DNA of 64,000 nt, taken from NCBI RefSeq assembly GCF_000717655.1, contig NZ_JNZY01000015.1:62001-126000 (forward strand), written 5' to 3'. The stretch is from Streptomyces katrae (GTDB lineage: Bacteria; Actinomycetota; Actinomycetes; Streptomycetales; Streptomycetaceae). A program made the translations under genes and the position numbers. Position 1 is the first letter of the stretch, and each line of letters begins with the position of its first letter. The notes under the pieces were generated by a model. The model worked only from the letters and a program-made list of their open reading frames with translations. It searched no databases and was not told where the DNA came from. Positions 17,345 through 25,372 of this stretch are shown piece after piece.

Positions 17345-18364
17345 GTGACGGCCAGCATCACCGATGTCGCCCGCGCCGCCGGAGTCTCGACATCCACCGT
17401 GTCCCGCGCGCTGCGCGGACGGCCGGGCGTGTCCGAGGAGGTGCGGACGCAGATCGCGGCCCTCGCCGCCCAGCTCGGCTACACCGCCTCGCGTTCCGCG
17501 TCGAGCCTGGCCAGCGGGCGCACCTTCACCATCGGGGTCGTGGTCCCGTACGTGGGCCGCTGGTTCTTCGGCACCGTGGTGGATGCCGCCGAGCAGGTCT
17601 TCAGCGCCGCCGGGTACGACGTGCTGCTGTACAACCTGGGATCGCCGGAGACACGCAAGCGTTTCTTCACCAAGCTGCCGGTCCGCAAGCGGGTGGACGC
17701 CGTGCTGTCGCTCCTCATCCCTGACGAGGAGGAGTCGGCTGCACTGCGTTCACTCGGGGTGCCGCTGGCCACCACGGTCGGCGGAGCCCGGCTCGGCTTC
17801 ACCGTCGTCGGCATCGACGACCGGGCCGGAACGGAGAGCGCCGTACGCCACCTGGTGAACCTCGGTCACCGACGGATCGGGATGATCAGCGGGTCCAGTG
17901 GGCCGCTGCACTGGACCACCCCCGTCGAAAGGCGCAGCGCCTACCTGGACGTCCTGACCGATGCGGGGATTGAGCACGATGCGGCCCTGGAAGCGGACGG
18001 CGACTACACCGTCGAGGGCGGTGAGCGGGCCATGACCGAGCTGCTGGCTGTCTCCCGCCCGCCGACTGCCGTGTTCGCGCAGTCGGATGAGATGGCGATG
18101 GGCGCACTGCGCGCCCTGCGCCGCCACCGGCTGAAGGTGCCGGACGACGTGTCCGTCGTCGGCTTCGACGACCACGAACTCGCCGACGTGGTCGGACTGA
18201 CCACCGTCGCCCAGCCGGTTGCCGACCAGGGCGCCGAGGCCGCCCGGCTGCTGCTGCGGCAACTGGACGAACCCGACGCCGAGCCGCCGGGGCAGGTGCA
18301 GATGCCCATCCGTCTCGTCCTGCGCGAGACCACCGCCCCGCCGCGCCTGCGCGGCCCGAGGTAA
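17345..18364 (+). CDS. LacI-family transcriptional regulator
   Basis: A 339-residue LacI repressor starting at GTG 17345 behind GGGAGG. The N-terminal HTH ITDVARAAGVSTSTVSRALR (residues 5-24) and hinge-helix region (ASRSASSLASGRTFTIGVVV) are canonical, followed by a periplasmic-binding-type sugar domain (GHRRIGMISG, PTAVFAQSDEMAMGALRA, VSVVGFDDHELAD). It heads the ABC importer and kinase genes and faces the GH32 gene, so it is probably the local repressor relieved by the imported fructoside or its phosphate. Confidence 0.9.
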   Translation: MTASITDVARAAGVSTSTVSRALRGRPGVSEEVRTQIAALAAQLGYTASRSASSLASGRTFTIGVVVPYVGRWFFGTVVDAAEQVFSAAGYDVLLYNLGSPETRKRFFTKLPVRKRVDAVLSLLIPDEEESAALRSLGVPLATTVGGARLGFTVVGIDDRAGTESAVRHLVNLGHRRIGMISGSSGPLHWTTPVERRSAYLDVLTDAGIEHDAALEADGDYTVEGGERAMTELLAVSRPPTAVFAQSDEMAMGALRALRRHRLKVPDDVSVVGFDDHELADVVGLTTVAQPVADQGAEAARLLLRQLDEPDAEPPGQVQMPIRLVLRETTAPPRLRGPR

Positions 18365-18446
18365 CCCCCCGAGCACCGCACCCCCACGCCCCGGAAAGCT
18401 CCCCCCCCGCACTTCGAACCCTCGCCGCAGCACGGAGGCACAAACC

Positions 18447-19790
18447 ATGAGCTCGACCAACAGAAAGTACCGCCGTACCGTCCGTACGGGCCTGGCCCTC
18501 GCTCTCCCCGTGGTGGCGCTGGCCGCCTGCGGCTCGGGCGGCGGCACCGATGTCTCCGCCGAGGCCGGAAGCGGCAAGGGCACCATCAGCGTCTGGGCCC
18601 ACCAGGGCCAGAAGAACGAGGCCAGTGCGCTGCAGAACGCGGTGAAGTCCTTCAACTCCTCGCAGGGTGACATCAAGGTCGACTTGAAGCTGATCCCCGA
18701 GGCCGACTACACCAAGACCATCACGGCCACCGACGCCTCCAAGCTGCCGGACGTGATGGAGTTCGACGGCCCGACGATGGCGAACTTCGTCTACAACAAG
18801 AAGCTCGCCCCCATCGACACGCACGTCTCCACCGAGACCATGGACAACGCCACCGACGCGAGCAAGGCGCAGGGCGAGGTCGGCGGCAAGCACTACGGCC
18901 TGGGCATGTTCGACTCCGGCCTGGGGATCTACGGCAACAAGAAGCTGCTCGACGCGGCCGGGGTGAAGTACCCGACCAGCCTGTCTAATGACTGGACGGC
19001 GACGGAGTTCACCGCCGCGCTGGGGGCGCTGAAGGCCATGGACACCGACGGCAAGACCCTCGACCTCCAGGAGACCGGCGGCTACGCCAACGAGTGGGGC
19101 ACCTACGGTTTCGCCCCGGTCGTCTGGTCCGCGGGAGGTTCCCTCCTCAAGGACGGCAAGGCGGAAGGCGCCCTCGACACCCCGGCCGTGATCTCGGCCA
19201 TGAAGACCTTCCAGTCCTGGAAGACGTATGTCGACCCCAACACCGACGGCAACGCCTTCGCCAAGGGCCGCGTCGCCCTGAGCTGGGTCGGCCACTGGAT
19301 GTACCCCGCCTACAGCGAGGCCCTCGGCGACGACCTCGTCGTACTGCCGCTGCCCGACTTCGGGAACGGCCCCAAGACCGGCCAGGGCTCCTGGGCCTGG
19401 GGCATCGGCGCCGACAGCAAGAACGCCAAGGCCGCCGGCACGTTCCTGGACACCCTCCTGAACGACGCCAACATCACCGCCATGACGACGGCCAACGGGG
19501 CGGTGCCCGCCACCAAGACCGCGCTCGACAAGAGCGAGCTCTACAAGCAGGGCGGCCCGCTCCAGCTCTACGCCGACCAGCTCGCCAAGCCCTGCGGCGA
19601 CAAGGACATCACCAAGTCCTGCGTCGCCGTCACCCGCCCGGTGACCGCCGGCTACCCCCTGGTCACCTCGAAGTTCAGCGAGGCCCTGAACTCCATCTAC
19701 GGTGGCGCCGACCCCGAGAGCGCTCTGCAAAAGGCCGCCCGCGCCATCGACCAGGACTTCTCCGACAACGCCGGCTACAAGATCCCGTAG
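18447..19790 (+). CDS. ABC sugar importer, solute-binding lipoprotein
   Basis: A 447-residue family-1 extracellular binding protein. The signal peptide has a twin basic start (RKYRR), a hydrophobic core and the lipobox LAAC with Cys28 as the lipidation site. The mature part has VWAHQGQKNEASALQNAVKS, DVMEFDGPTMANFVYN and GQGSWAWGIGADSKNAKAA, typical of oligosaccharide-binding proteins. It lies 82 bases after lacI, and two permeases follow. No ATPase gene is present, as is usual in Streptomyces, where the shared MsiK ATPase serves many importers. Confidence 0.88.
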   Translation: MSSTNRKYRRTVRTGLALALPVVALAACGSGGGTDVSAEAGSGKGTISVWAHQGQKNEASALQNAVKSFNSSQGDIKVDLKLIPEADYTKTITATDASKLPDVMEFDGPTMANFVYNKKLAPIDTHVSTETMDNATDASKAQGEVGGKHYGLGMFDSGLGIYGNKKLLDAAGVKYPTSLSNDWTATEFTAALGALKAMDTDGKTLDLQETGGYANEWGTYGFAPVVWSAGGSLLKDGKAEGALDTPAVISAMKTFQSWKTYVDPNTDGNAFAKGRVALSWVGHWMYPAYSEALGDDLVVLPLPDFGNGPKTGQGSWAWGIGADSKNAKAAGTFLDTLLNDANITAMTTANGAVPATKTALDKSELYKQGGPLQLYADQLAKPCGDKDITKSCVAVTRPVTAGYPLVTSKFSEALNSIYGGADPESALQKAARAIDQDFSDNAGYKIP

Positions 19791-19851
19791 GACCCATCGG
19801 CCCGGGCGGCCGCGGCTGCCGCGCCCACCCCGCCAGGAACAGGACCCTCCC

Positions 19852-20868
19852 GTGACATCCGTGGAACCCGCGCACGCCGCGCCGCCCGGCCCGGAGCAGG
19901 CCTCATCCGTGACATCCGTGACATCCGTGACATCCGCGCGATCGACGCGATCAGCGCGGCCGGGCCGCAAGAACCGTGACTGGCTGCACGGACTACTCAT
20001 GTCCGCCCCGGCCGTCGTCGGACTGATCGTCTTCGTCGGTGTGCCGTTCGGCTACGCCGTGGTGCTCTCCTTCTACAACGTCCGCCTCGGCTCCCCGCTG
20101 GAGCCCAGCTTCTTCGGCTTGGAGCAATACCGGAGGCTGTTCACCGACCCCGACCTGTCCGGCCCGTTCCTGCGGGCCCTGCTCAACAACCTGACCTTCG
20201 CCGTGTTCGTCGTACCCGTGCAGACGGCCCTGGCACTGGCCCTGGCGATCCTGCTCAACCGCAAGCTCAAGGCCATCGGATTGTTCCGGTCGCTCTTCTT
20301 CATGCCGGTCGTCTTCCCCATGGCGCTGGTCGCCGTGATCTGGCGGCTCATACTGGCCCGCAGTGACCAGGGCATGCTCAACTCCGCGCTGGACGCGGTG
20401 AGTTTCGGCAACTGGGGCGCCTTCGACTGGCTCGGCGACTCCGCCACCGCGATGGCCTCGATCGTCGTGCTGTCCATCTGGCAGGGCGTCGGCTTCCAGA
20501 TGGTCATCCTGCTCGCCGGCCTCCAGCAGATCCCGGGTGAGCTCTACGAGGCCGCCGAACTCGACCGCGCCAGTCGTTGGCAGCAGTTCCGCCACGTCAC
20601 CCTGCCCGGCATCCACTCCACCCTCGTCTTCGTTGCGATGCTCACCTCGGTGCTCTCCTTCCGGGTCTTCGACCAGGTGTACGTCCTCGTCCGCGGGGGC
20701 GGTCTGGACGAGGACGTCACCCGCACCGTGATGTACCAGGCCGTCACCACCGCCTTCGACCAGAACAACATCGGCCAGGCGTCCGCGATCACCGTCGTCT
20801 TCTTCCTGATCGTCGTCGTCCTGACCCTCATCCAGCGCCGCGTCATCCGGCCCGGAAACGAGGACTGA
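19852..20868 (+). CDS. ABC sugar importer, permease 1 (MalF/UgpA type)
   Basis: A 338-residue permease with six predicted membrane helices, starting FVGVPFGYAVVLSFYNVRLG, and the EAA loop YEAAELDRASRWQQFRHVTL that docks the ATPase. It starts at GTG 19852; in-frame GTGs recur at 19909, 19918 and 19927 because of a GTGACATCC repeat, giving a Val-Thr-Ser-rich cytoplasmic N-terminus of uncertain true length. The gap to permease 2 is three bases, so the pair is co-translated. Confidence 0.88.
   Translation: MTSVEPAHAAPPGPEQASSVTSVTSVTSARSTRSARPGRKNRDWLHGLLMSAPAVVGLIVFVGVPFGYAVVLSFYNVRLGSPLEPSFFGLEQYRRLFTDPDLSGPFLRALLNNLTFAVFVVPVQTALALALAILLNRKLKAIGLFRSLFFMPVVFPMALVAVIWRLILARSDQGMLNSALDAVSFGNWGAFDWLGDSATAMASIVVLSIWQGVGFQMVILLAGLQQIPGELYEAAELDRASRWQQFRHVTLPGIHSTLVFVAMLTSVLSFRVFDQVYVLVRGGGLDEDVTRTVMYQAVTTAFDQNNIGQASAITVVFFLIVVVLTLIQRRVIRPGNED
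19909..19935 (+). repeat. GTGACATCC tandem repeat in the permease N-terminus
   Basis: Three head-to-tail copies of the nonamer GTGACATCC, with a fourth at the annotated start (19852-19860). Each unit carries an in-frame GTG and encodes Val-Thr-Ser. Copy-number change would alter only the disordered N-terminus. Confidence 0.9.
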
Positions 20869-20871
20869 CTC

Positions 20872-21714
20872 ATGGGCACGACCCCTACGCCCCTGCGCCG
20901 CTTCATGGACTACGCCGTACTCAGCGTGCTGGCCTCCGTCTTCGCGCTACCGGTGATCTACCTGTTCCTGGGCAGCCTCAAGCCGTCCGACGAGATCCTG
21001 AACGGTCTCTCCGGCTTCCTCCCGACCGACCTGTCCTTCGACAACTACTCCGCCGTCCTGAGCAGCCTCAACTCCGACAGCACCGGCTATTTCTGGCGCT
21101 TCATGGGCATCTCGCTGCTGCTGGCGTTCGTGGTCGTGACGGGCGGCCTGTTCGTCAACTCGATGGCCGCGTACGGGCTGTCACGGCTGAAGTGGCGCGG
21201 ACGCGAAGCCGTCTTCACGCTCATTCTGCTGCTGATGTTGGTCCCGTTCGAGTCGGTGGCCGTCCCGCTCTTCTACATGTTCAACGACCAGCGCAACACC
21301 CTCTACATCCTGGCGCTCCCCTTCATCGCCAACGCCTTCTCGGTCTATCAGTTCCACACGTTCTTCCGCTCGATCCCACCGAGCATCGAGGAAGCTGCCC
21401 GGATCGACGGCGCGGGCCCCTGGCGCACCTTCTTCGCGATCATCGTCCCGATGAGCAAGCCGGCGTTCGCCTCAGTGGCGATCCTGACCTTCCTTATCCA
21501 GTGGGGCTCGTTCCTGTGGCCGGTGCTGATGGTCTCCGACCCGTCGGTCCGCCCGCTGCCGCTGGAGATGAGCGTCTTCCAGGGCCAGCAGCCCCCGGAC
21601 TGGGGCCAGATCCTCGCCTTCGGCGTCCTGCTGGTCCTACCGGTGCTGATCGTCTTCGCGTTCTTCCAGCGGTGGTTCGTCCAAGGCGTGGCCAGCTCTG
21701 CGGTCAAGGGCTGA
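20872..21714 (+). CDS. ABC sugar importer, permease 2 (MalG/UgpE type)
   Basis: A 280-residue partner permease with six predicted membrane helices. It opens with a short cytoplasmic arm (MGTTPTPLRRFMDYAVL), has the periplasmic NSMAAYGLSRLKWRGREAVF region and the EAA loop IEEAARIDGAGPWRTFFAII. ATG 20872 follows permease 1 by three bases. Together with the lipoprotein it forms the importer; the ATPase is presumably encoded elsewhere. Confidence 0.88.
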   Translation: MGTTPTPLRRFMDYAVLSVLASVFALPVIYLFLGSLKPSDEILNGLSGFLPTDLSFDNYSAVLSSLNSDSTGYFWRFMGISLLLAFVVVTGGLFVNSMAAYGLSRLKWRGREAVFTLILLLMLVPFESVAVPLFYMFNDQRNTLYILALPFIANAFSVYQFHTFFRSIPPSIEEAARIDGAGPWRTFFAIIVPMSKPAFASVAILTFLIQWGSFLWPVLMVSDPSVRPLPLEMSVFQGQQPPDWGQILAFGVLLVLPVLIVFAFFQRWFVQGVASSAVKG

Positions 21715-21797
21715 GTCCGGCGCGTGTCCATCCGCAAGGTCAAGGACGAACGCTACGACCGAGCCCCCTGCACTGCGCTTTTACAGAGAGACAGCCC

Positions 21798-22793
21798 ATG
21801 AACATCCCCACCAGCAGCGTCACCGTCCTCGGCGAGTGCGTCGCCGACGCCTTCACCGACCCCGCCCTGTCCAGCCCCGCCGATCTCGCCCTGCGCGTCC
21901 TGCCCGGTGGCGGCCCCGCCAACACCGCCGTTGCCCTCGCCCGACTCGGCACCCCCACTCGCTTCCTCGCCCGGATCTCCAACGACGTCTTCGGCACCCT
22001 CTTCCGCAACCGCCTCAGCGCCTCCGGCGTCGACCTGAGCGGCAGCGTGGCCGCCCCCGAGCCCAGCACCCTGGCCATCGCCGACCTCGACGAGACCCGC
22101 CAGGCCACCTACTCCTTCTTCGCCGACGGCGCCGCCGACTGGCAGTGGACCGCCGACGAACTGTCCGACACCGTGCCGGGCGAAACCGTCGCCGTGCACA
22201 CCGGCTCCCTGGCGCTGATACGCCGCCCCGGAGGCAGCCACATCGAGGACTACCTCGCCAAGGCGCGCGAGCACGCCACCGTGTCCATCGACCCCAACGT
22301 CCGCCCACTCCTCGTACCGCCCGCCGCCTACCACCAGCGGCTCCACCACTGGTGCGCCGTGGCCGACATCCTCCGCCTCAGCGAAGACGACCTCAGCTTG
22401 CTCCTCCCCGGGGCCAGCCCCGAACAGGCCTGCGATACCTGGCACGCGGCCGGCGCGCGCCTCGTCGTCATCACCCTCGGCGGACGCGGCGCCCTCGCCT
22501 CCCTCGACGGCGCACGCGTCACCGTCCCGGCCCCGACCGTCGACGTCATCGACACCGTCGGCGCCGGAGACGCCTTCACTGCCGGCCTGCTGCACCGCCT
22601 CACCGCACTCGGACACCTTGGCGGCCGACTCGACGCCCTGACCCTCGAAGGCACCACCGACGCCTGCTCCTTCGCCGCCCGCGTCGCCGCCCTCACCTGC
22701 TCCGTCCCCGGCGCAGACCCACCCTGGGCAGAACGTTTGGCGTCCCGGCCCGCCCAGCACCCGGGCGCACGAGGGCACGTCCACAGCACATGA
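21798..22793 (+). CDS. PfkB-family carbohydrate kinase, probably fructokinase
   Basis: A 331-residue ribokinase-fold kinase. The N-terminal PGGGPANTAVALARLGTPTR (PfkB signature 1) and the C-terminal anion-hole/base motif DTVGAGDAFTAGLL (about residues 252-265, catalytic Asp in GAGD) are intact, and the length is normal. It follows the permeases by 83 bases and would phosphorylate the monosaccharide released by the GH32 enzyme, most simply fructose. The C-terminal 15 residues (SRPAQHPGARGHVHST) look unstructured. Confidence 0.85.
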   Translation: MNIPTSSVTVLGECVADAFTDPALSSPADLALRVLPGGGPANTAVALARLGTPTRFLARISNDVFGTLFRNRLSASGVDLSGSVAAPEPSTLAIADLDETRQATYSFFADGAADWQWTADELSDTVPGETVAVHTGSLALIRRPGGSHIEDYLAKAREHATVSIDPNVRPLLVPPAAYHQRLHHWCAVADILRLSEDDLSLLLPGASPEQACDTWHAAGARLVVITLGGRGALASLDGARVTVPAPTVDVIDTVGAGDAFTAGLLHRLTALGHLGGRLDALTLEGTTDACSFAARVAALTCSVPGADPPWAERLASRPAQHPGARGHVHST

Positions 22794-22861
22794 GCCTGGG
22801 GAACGGCGCCAACCCGTGAGAAGCAGGGACTAACCTCCACCTCCACTTCCGCTTCTCAGGA

Positions 22862-22887
22862 CCGGCCCTCGGATACGCCTCGGCCGG
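22862..22887 (+). terminator. Possible terminator after the kinase gene
   Basis: CCGGCC (22862-22867) can pair with GGCCGG (22882-22887) across a 14-base loop with further internal pairing potential, 69 bases after the kinase stop. There is no T-run. Weak candidate. Confidence 0.35.
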
Positions 22888-22930
22888 CGGGTCTGTAAAG
22901 CTAACGGTGGTTCTGGAGTTGTCAGGGGGT

Positions 22931-23065
22931 TCAGCGGCGGGCGGCTGGGAGTCGGCCGTCGAAGGTGATGTCGAAGGCGTTCAGAGCGGCTTTCCAGCGT
23001 GGGTCCAGCGCTTTCGGCCCTGGCCGGTGGGGTCCAGGCTCGTGACGGCCATCCAGACGCACTTC
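22931..23065 (-). pseudogene. IS256-family transposase, C-terminal relic
   Basis: On the minus strand the last ~45 codons of an IS256-type transposase can be read in two frames: MAVTSLDPTGQGRKRWT in one, then RWKAALNAFDITFDGRL and a stop at 22931-22933 in the other. About one base has been lost between them (near 22995). Everything upstream is missing. It lies between the sugar cassette and the IS5-type element. Confidence 0.7.
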
Positions 23066-23139
23066 AGAGGGCGGTTCGTGAGTTGATGTCTGTTTCCGGG
23101 TGAGGCTGGGGTATGGCTGCTGGGCGGGCGCTCGGCCGG

Positions 23140-23543
23140 CTACTGCTTCCTGGCGAAGCTGCCAACATCGACTTCGGTGAGGACATCGAGCTTGACCAGG
23201 CGTTTCAGCTTGGCGCGGATGTCCTCGACGTTCTTCGGCAGCAGTTCGTGGTCGAGGGCCTGACAGACGTCGCGGGCCCGGAGGGGTCCGGTGGCCTCGT
23301 TGAATACGGTGAGGATGCGGGGGTGGTCCGGGTGCTCGGGAAGGTAGGGCGAGTCCGCCTGGGCGGGGATCCGGTCGGCGAGGGCGGTGACGGTCTTCCG
23401 GGTGATCGCCAGATGCTCGAGGTGGATCTGGGCCTCCCGCAGTCGAGCCTGCAGTGCGTCGATCTTGGTGCGGAGGTCCTCGGCCAGGCCCGGGCGGCGT
23501 CCTGCTGGATGCCGAGCGCGTCGAGCAGGGGGTCGATGTTCAC
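23140..23543 (-). pseudogene. Transposon accessory ORF with winged-helix-like end, frameshifted
   Basis: Starts at GTG 23543, overlapping the transposase stop as GTGA, with VNIDPLLDALGIQQDAAR; the conserved continuation GLAEDLRTKIDALQARLREA lies in another frame, so a small indel occurred near 23490. The rest is a coiled coil followed by a winged-helix-like segment (LRARDVCQALDHELLPKNV, KLKRLVKLDVLTEVD). Genes of this kind accompany IS5-type transposases in Streptomyces; their role is unknown. Stop TAG at 23140-23142. Confidence 0.6.
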
Positions 23544-24352
23544 GCTGCCATCGCCTGCGCATCGCGCTCGGTGGGGGTGTTCGCGTCGGTGAGCCGGCGG
23601 GCCATGACGTGGGTCATGGCCCAGTAGACGCGGGAGGCGGAGGAGGCCGGGCGGTGCTCGTAGTCGCGGACCAGGCGCCGGTGCAGTATCAGGATCCCGT
23701 AGGTCTGCTCAACCCTCCACCGCTTCGGCTGCGGAACGAACCCTGTCTCCTGCGGGTTGCGTTCGACGATCTCGACATCGATGCCCATGCCGGATCCATG
23801 CGCGACGACCTGGTTCTTGAAGCCCTGGTCGACCAGGGCCTTGCGGACGGTGCCGCCAGCGTGCTCGGCAACCCGGTCCAGCAGGGCGATGCCCACGGCG
23901 TTGTCGTGAGCGTTCGCGGCCAGCACGATGACGGCGATGACCAGCCCGAGCACGTCCACGGCCAGTTCCCGCTTGCGGCCCGGCACCCGCTTCGCCGGAT
24001 CCCGGCCGGTCGTGGTGGCGGGGACCCCGGCAGCCGCAGGGACACTCTGCGTGTCCAGAACCACCAGGGTCGGGTCCTCTAATCGACTGGCCCGCTCCCG
24101 GACCTGGCAGCGCAGGAGTTCGTGGATGACCTGGTCGGTCCCGTCGTCCCGCCAGGCGGCGAAGTAGTAGTAGTACGTCGCACTCTTCGGCGGCAGATCG
24201 TGCGGCAGGCAAGCCCACTGGCAGCCGGTCCGGCCCTGGTAGAGGATCGAGTTCACGATCTCCCGCATCGCGTACGCGCCCCGGCAGACAACCGGCTGCG
24301 GACCAGCGGATTCGGTCCGCACCCACACCATCAGGCGACGACAAAAACACAC
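23540..24352 (-). CDS. IS5-family DDE transposase, N-terminus shortened
   Basis: About 270 residues with the IS5 layout: an N-terminal YQGRTGCQWACLPHDLPP segment, VVLDTQSV (first Asp), the KRVPGRKRELAVDVLGL core, VDQGFKN (second Asp) and PKRWRVEQTYG (Glu). The usual LTDxQWxxLxPLL opening is absent upstream of residue 30, where the sequence becomes ordinary flank, so the 5' end is probably truncated. The catalytic triad is present but activity is doubtful. Terminal repeats were not found. Located next to the right end of the island. Confidence 0.72.
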   Translation of the reverse strand: MCFCRRLMVWVRTESAGPQPVVCRGAYAMREIVNSILYQGRTGCQWACLPHDLPPKSATYYYYFAAWRDDGTDQVIHELLRCQVRERASRLEDPTLVVLDTQSVPAAAGVPATTTGRDPAKRVPGRKRELAVDVLGLVIAVIVLAANAHDNAVGIALLDRVAEHAGGTVRKALVDQGFKNQVVAHGSGMGIDVEIVERNPQETGFVPQPKRWRVEQTYGILILHRRLVRDYEHRPASSASRVYWAMTHVMARRLTDANTPTERDAQAMAA

Positions 24353-24636
24353 AAAGACTCACGAACCACCCTTCCAGGTCGCCCGTGGGAGTGGGAAGCG
24401 TCACAATTGAGAGGAGTGGGAGTCCGGCTCGGCTGGGGGAGTGGGCTGAAAGCCCAGGGCGTGCGCGGCCCGCCCAATCCGTCCGAACCTCCCGAGTGGC
24501 GCCTTGGGGTGACGACTGGTTGGGGACCAGTTGGGGACCAGTGCCGCTGCACGCAGGTGCACGGCACGCGCATTGGCACCCGTTCCTCGCCCTCAAATAG
24601 CGCCACATGTCCTGATTGTGGGCCTGGCGCAGCCAT

Positions 24637-24735
24637 CTGGGGGTCAAGGGGTCGCAGGTTCAAATCCTGTCGTCCCGACCATGCTTTACGCAGGTCGGAG
24701 GCCGTTCTCTCACATATGAGAGGACGGCCTTTTCC
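24637..24735. repeat. Right attachment-type direct repeat (99 bp)
   Basis: Exact copy of 4727-4825: the tRNA-Pro 3' half plus terminator. Upstream of 24637 the sequence is unrelated to the tRNA 5' half, so this is not a functional tRNA. It closes the island and at the same time abuts a second integrase remnant to its right. Confidence 0.93.
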
Positions 24736-24990
24736 AGCCGGTGGAGGGCTTCACGGAGGGCTGGATGCGGTCGCCGGGTGGTCGCAGCCACGCCGGCCGG
24801 TCCGTCCGGCGGCCGGTCCTCTCGGCTTCCGTGAGGGTGAGGTCGATGGTGTCGACGGCTTCGGCGGGCGGCCTGCTGGGCGAGGTGGCTGTAGAAGTTC
24901 GCGGTGGTCGAGAGGGTGAGTGCCGCAGAGTCTTGGAGACCACGGTGAGAGGGGCGCCGGCGGTGATGGTGCTCCCGCACCACGGCTGAC
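24660..24990 (-). pseudogene. Second, decayed integrase C-terminus
   Basis: To the right of the 99-bp repeat the minus strand encodes a frameshifted relative of the 4750-5442 integrase. STTANFYSHLAQQAA (the Tyr region) is in one frame, DTIDLTLTEAERTGR and DRPAWLRPP in others, and the shared end AVLSYVRERPPTCVKHGRDD is in the repeat. The HDLRH region is gone. Nucleotide similarity to the first copy is high but clearly not identical, so it is a related element rather than a recent duplication. Confidence 0.8.
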
Positions 24991-25040
24991 CAGCCAAAAT
25001 GGCGACCCCCAGCACCAACGCGCGGTCACGGCCCTGGTGG

Positions 25041-25063
25041 GCCGGCGGCGGCGCTCCGCCGGC
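25041..25063 (-). terminator. Terminator after rpsR paralogue
   Basis: GCCGGCGG (25041-25048) and CCGCCGGC (25056-25063) form a perfect eight-base stem with a seven-base loop, 21 bases beyond the rpsR stop on the minus strand. No T-run, as is common in Streptomyces. Confidence 0.55.
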
Positions 25064-25083
25064 ACCGCGGTCGTGGCCGTGCG

Positions 25084-25320
25084 CTACCGGCCGGCGTACG
25101 GGAGCAGGGCCATCTCCCGGGCGTTCTTGACGGCCAGGGCGAGTTGGCGCTGCTGCTGCGCGGTGACACGGGTGACGCGGCGGCTGCGGATCTTGCCGCG
25201 GTCGGAGATGAACTTTCGGAGCAGGTCGGTGTCCTTGTAGTCGATGTACGTGATTCCTGCCGTGTCCAGCGGGTTGGGGCGGGACTTCAGCGGCTTGCTG
25301 GGGGAGGGGCGGCGGGCCAT
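25084..25320 (-). CDS. rpsR2: 30S ribosomal protein S18, cysteine-free paralogue
   Basis: A 78-residue S18: an N-terminal basic arm ([16 protein letters not shown]), then [40 protein letters not shown] and [12 protein letters not shown]. It has no cysteines, as expected of a zinc-independent C- form that replaces the housekeeping protein during zinc starvation. It is last in a minus-strand operon headed by rpmG behind a Zur-like box. Start ATG 25320 has AGGAACACC upstream. Confidence 0.92.
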   Translation of the reverse strand: MARRPSPSKPLKSRPNPLDTAGITYIDYKDTDLLRKFISDRGKIRSRRVTRVTAQQQRQLALAVKNAREMALLPYAGR

Positions 25321-25372
25321 TGGTGTTCCTCGGGGTACGGGGTTCGGGGTGTCGGTGAGCGGGTGGCAGGGG

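Noticed and set aside
23709..24647. Alternative minus-strand frame as a longer transposase
   Set aside because: DDE residues and conserved IS5 words occur only in the 23540-24352 frame.
24637..24710. Second tRNA-Pro gene
   Set aside because: Only the 3' half is present; the bases upstream of 24637 cannot form the acceptor, D or anticodon 5' strands.
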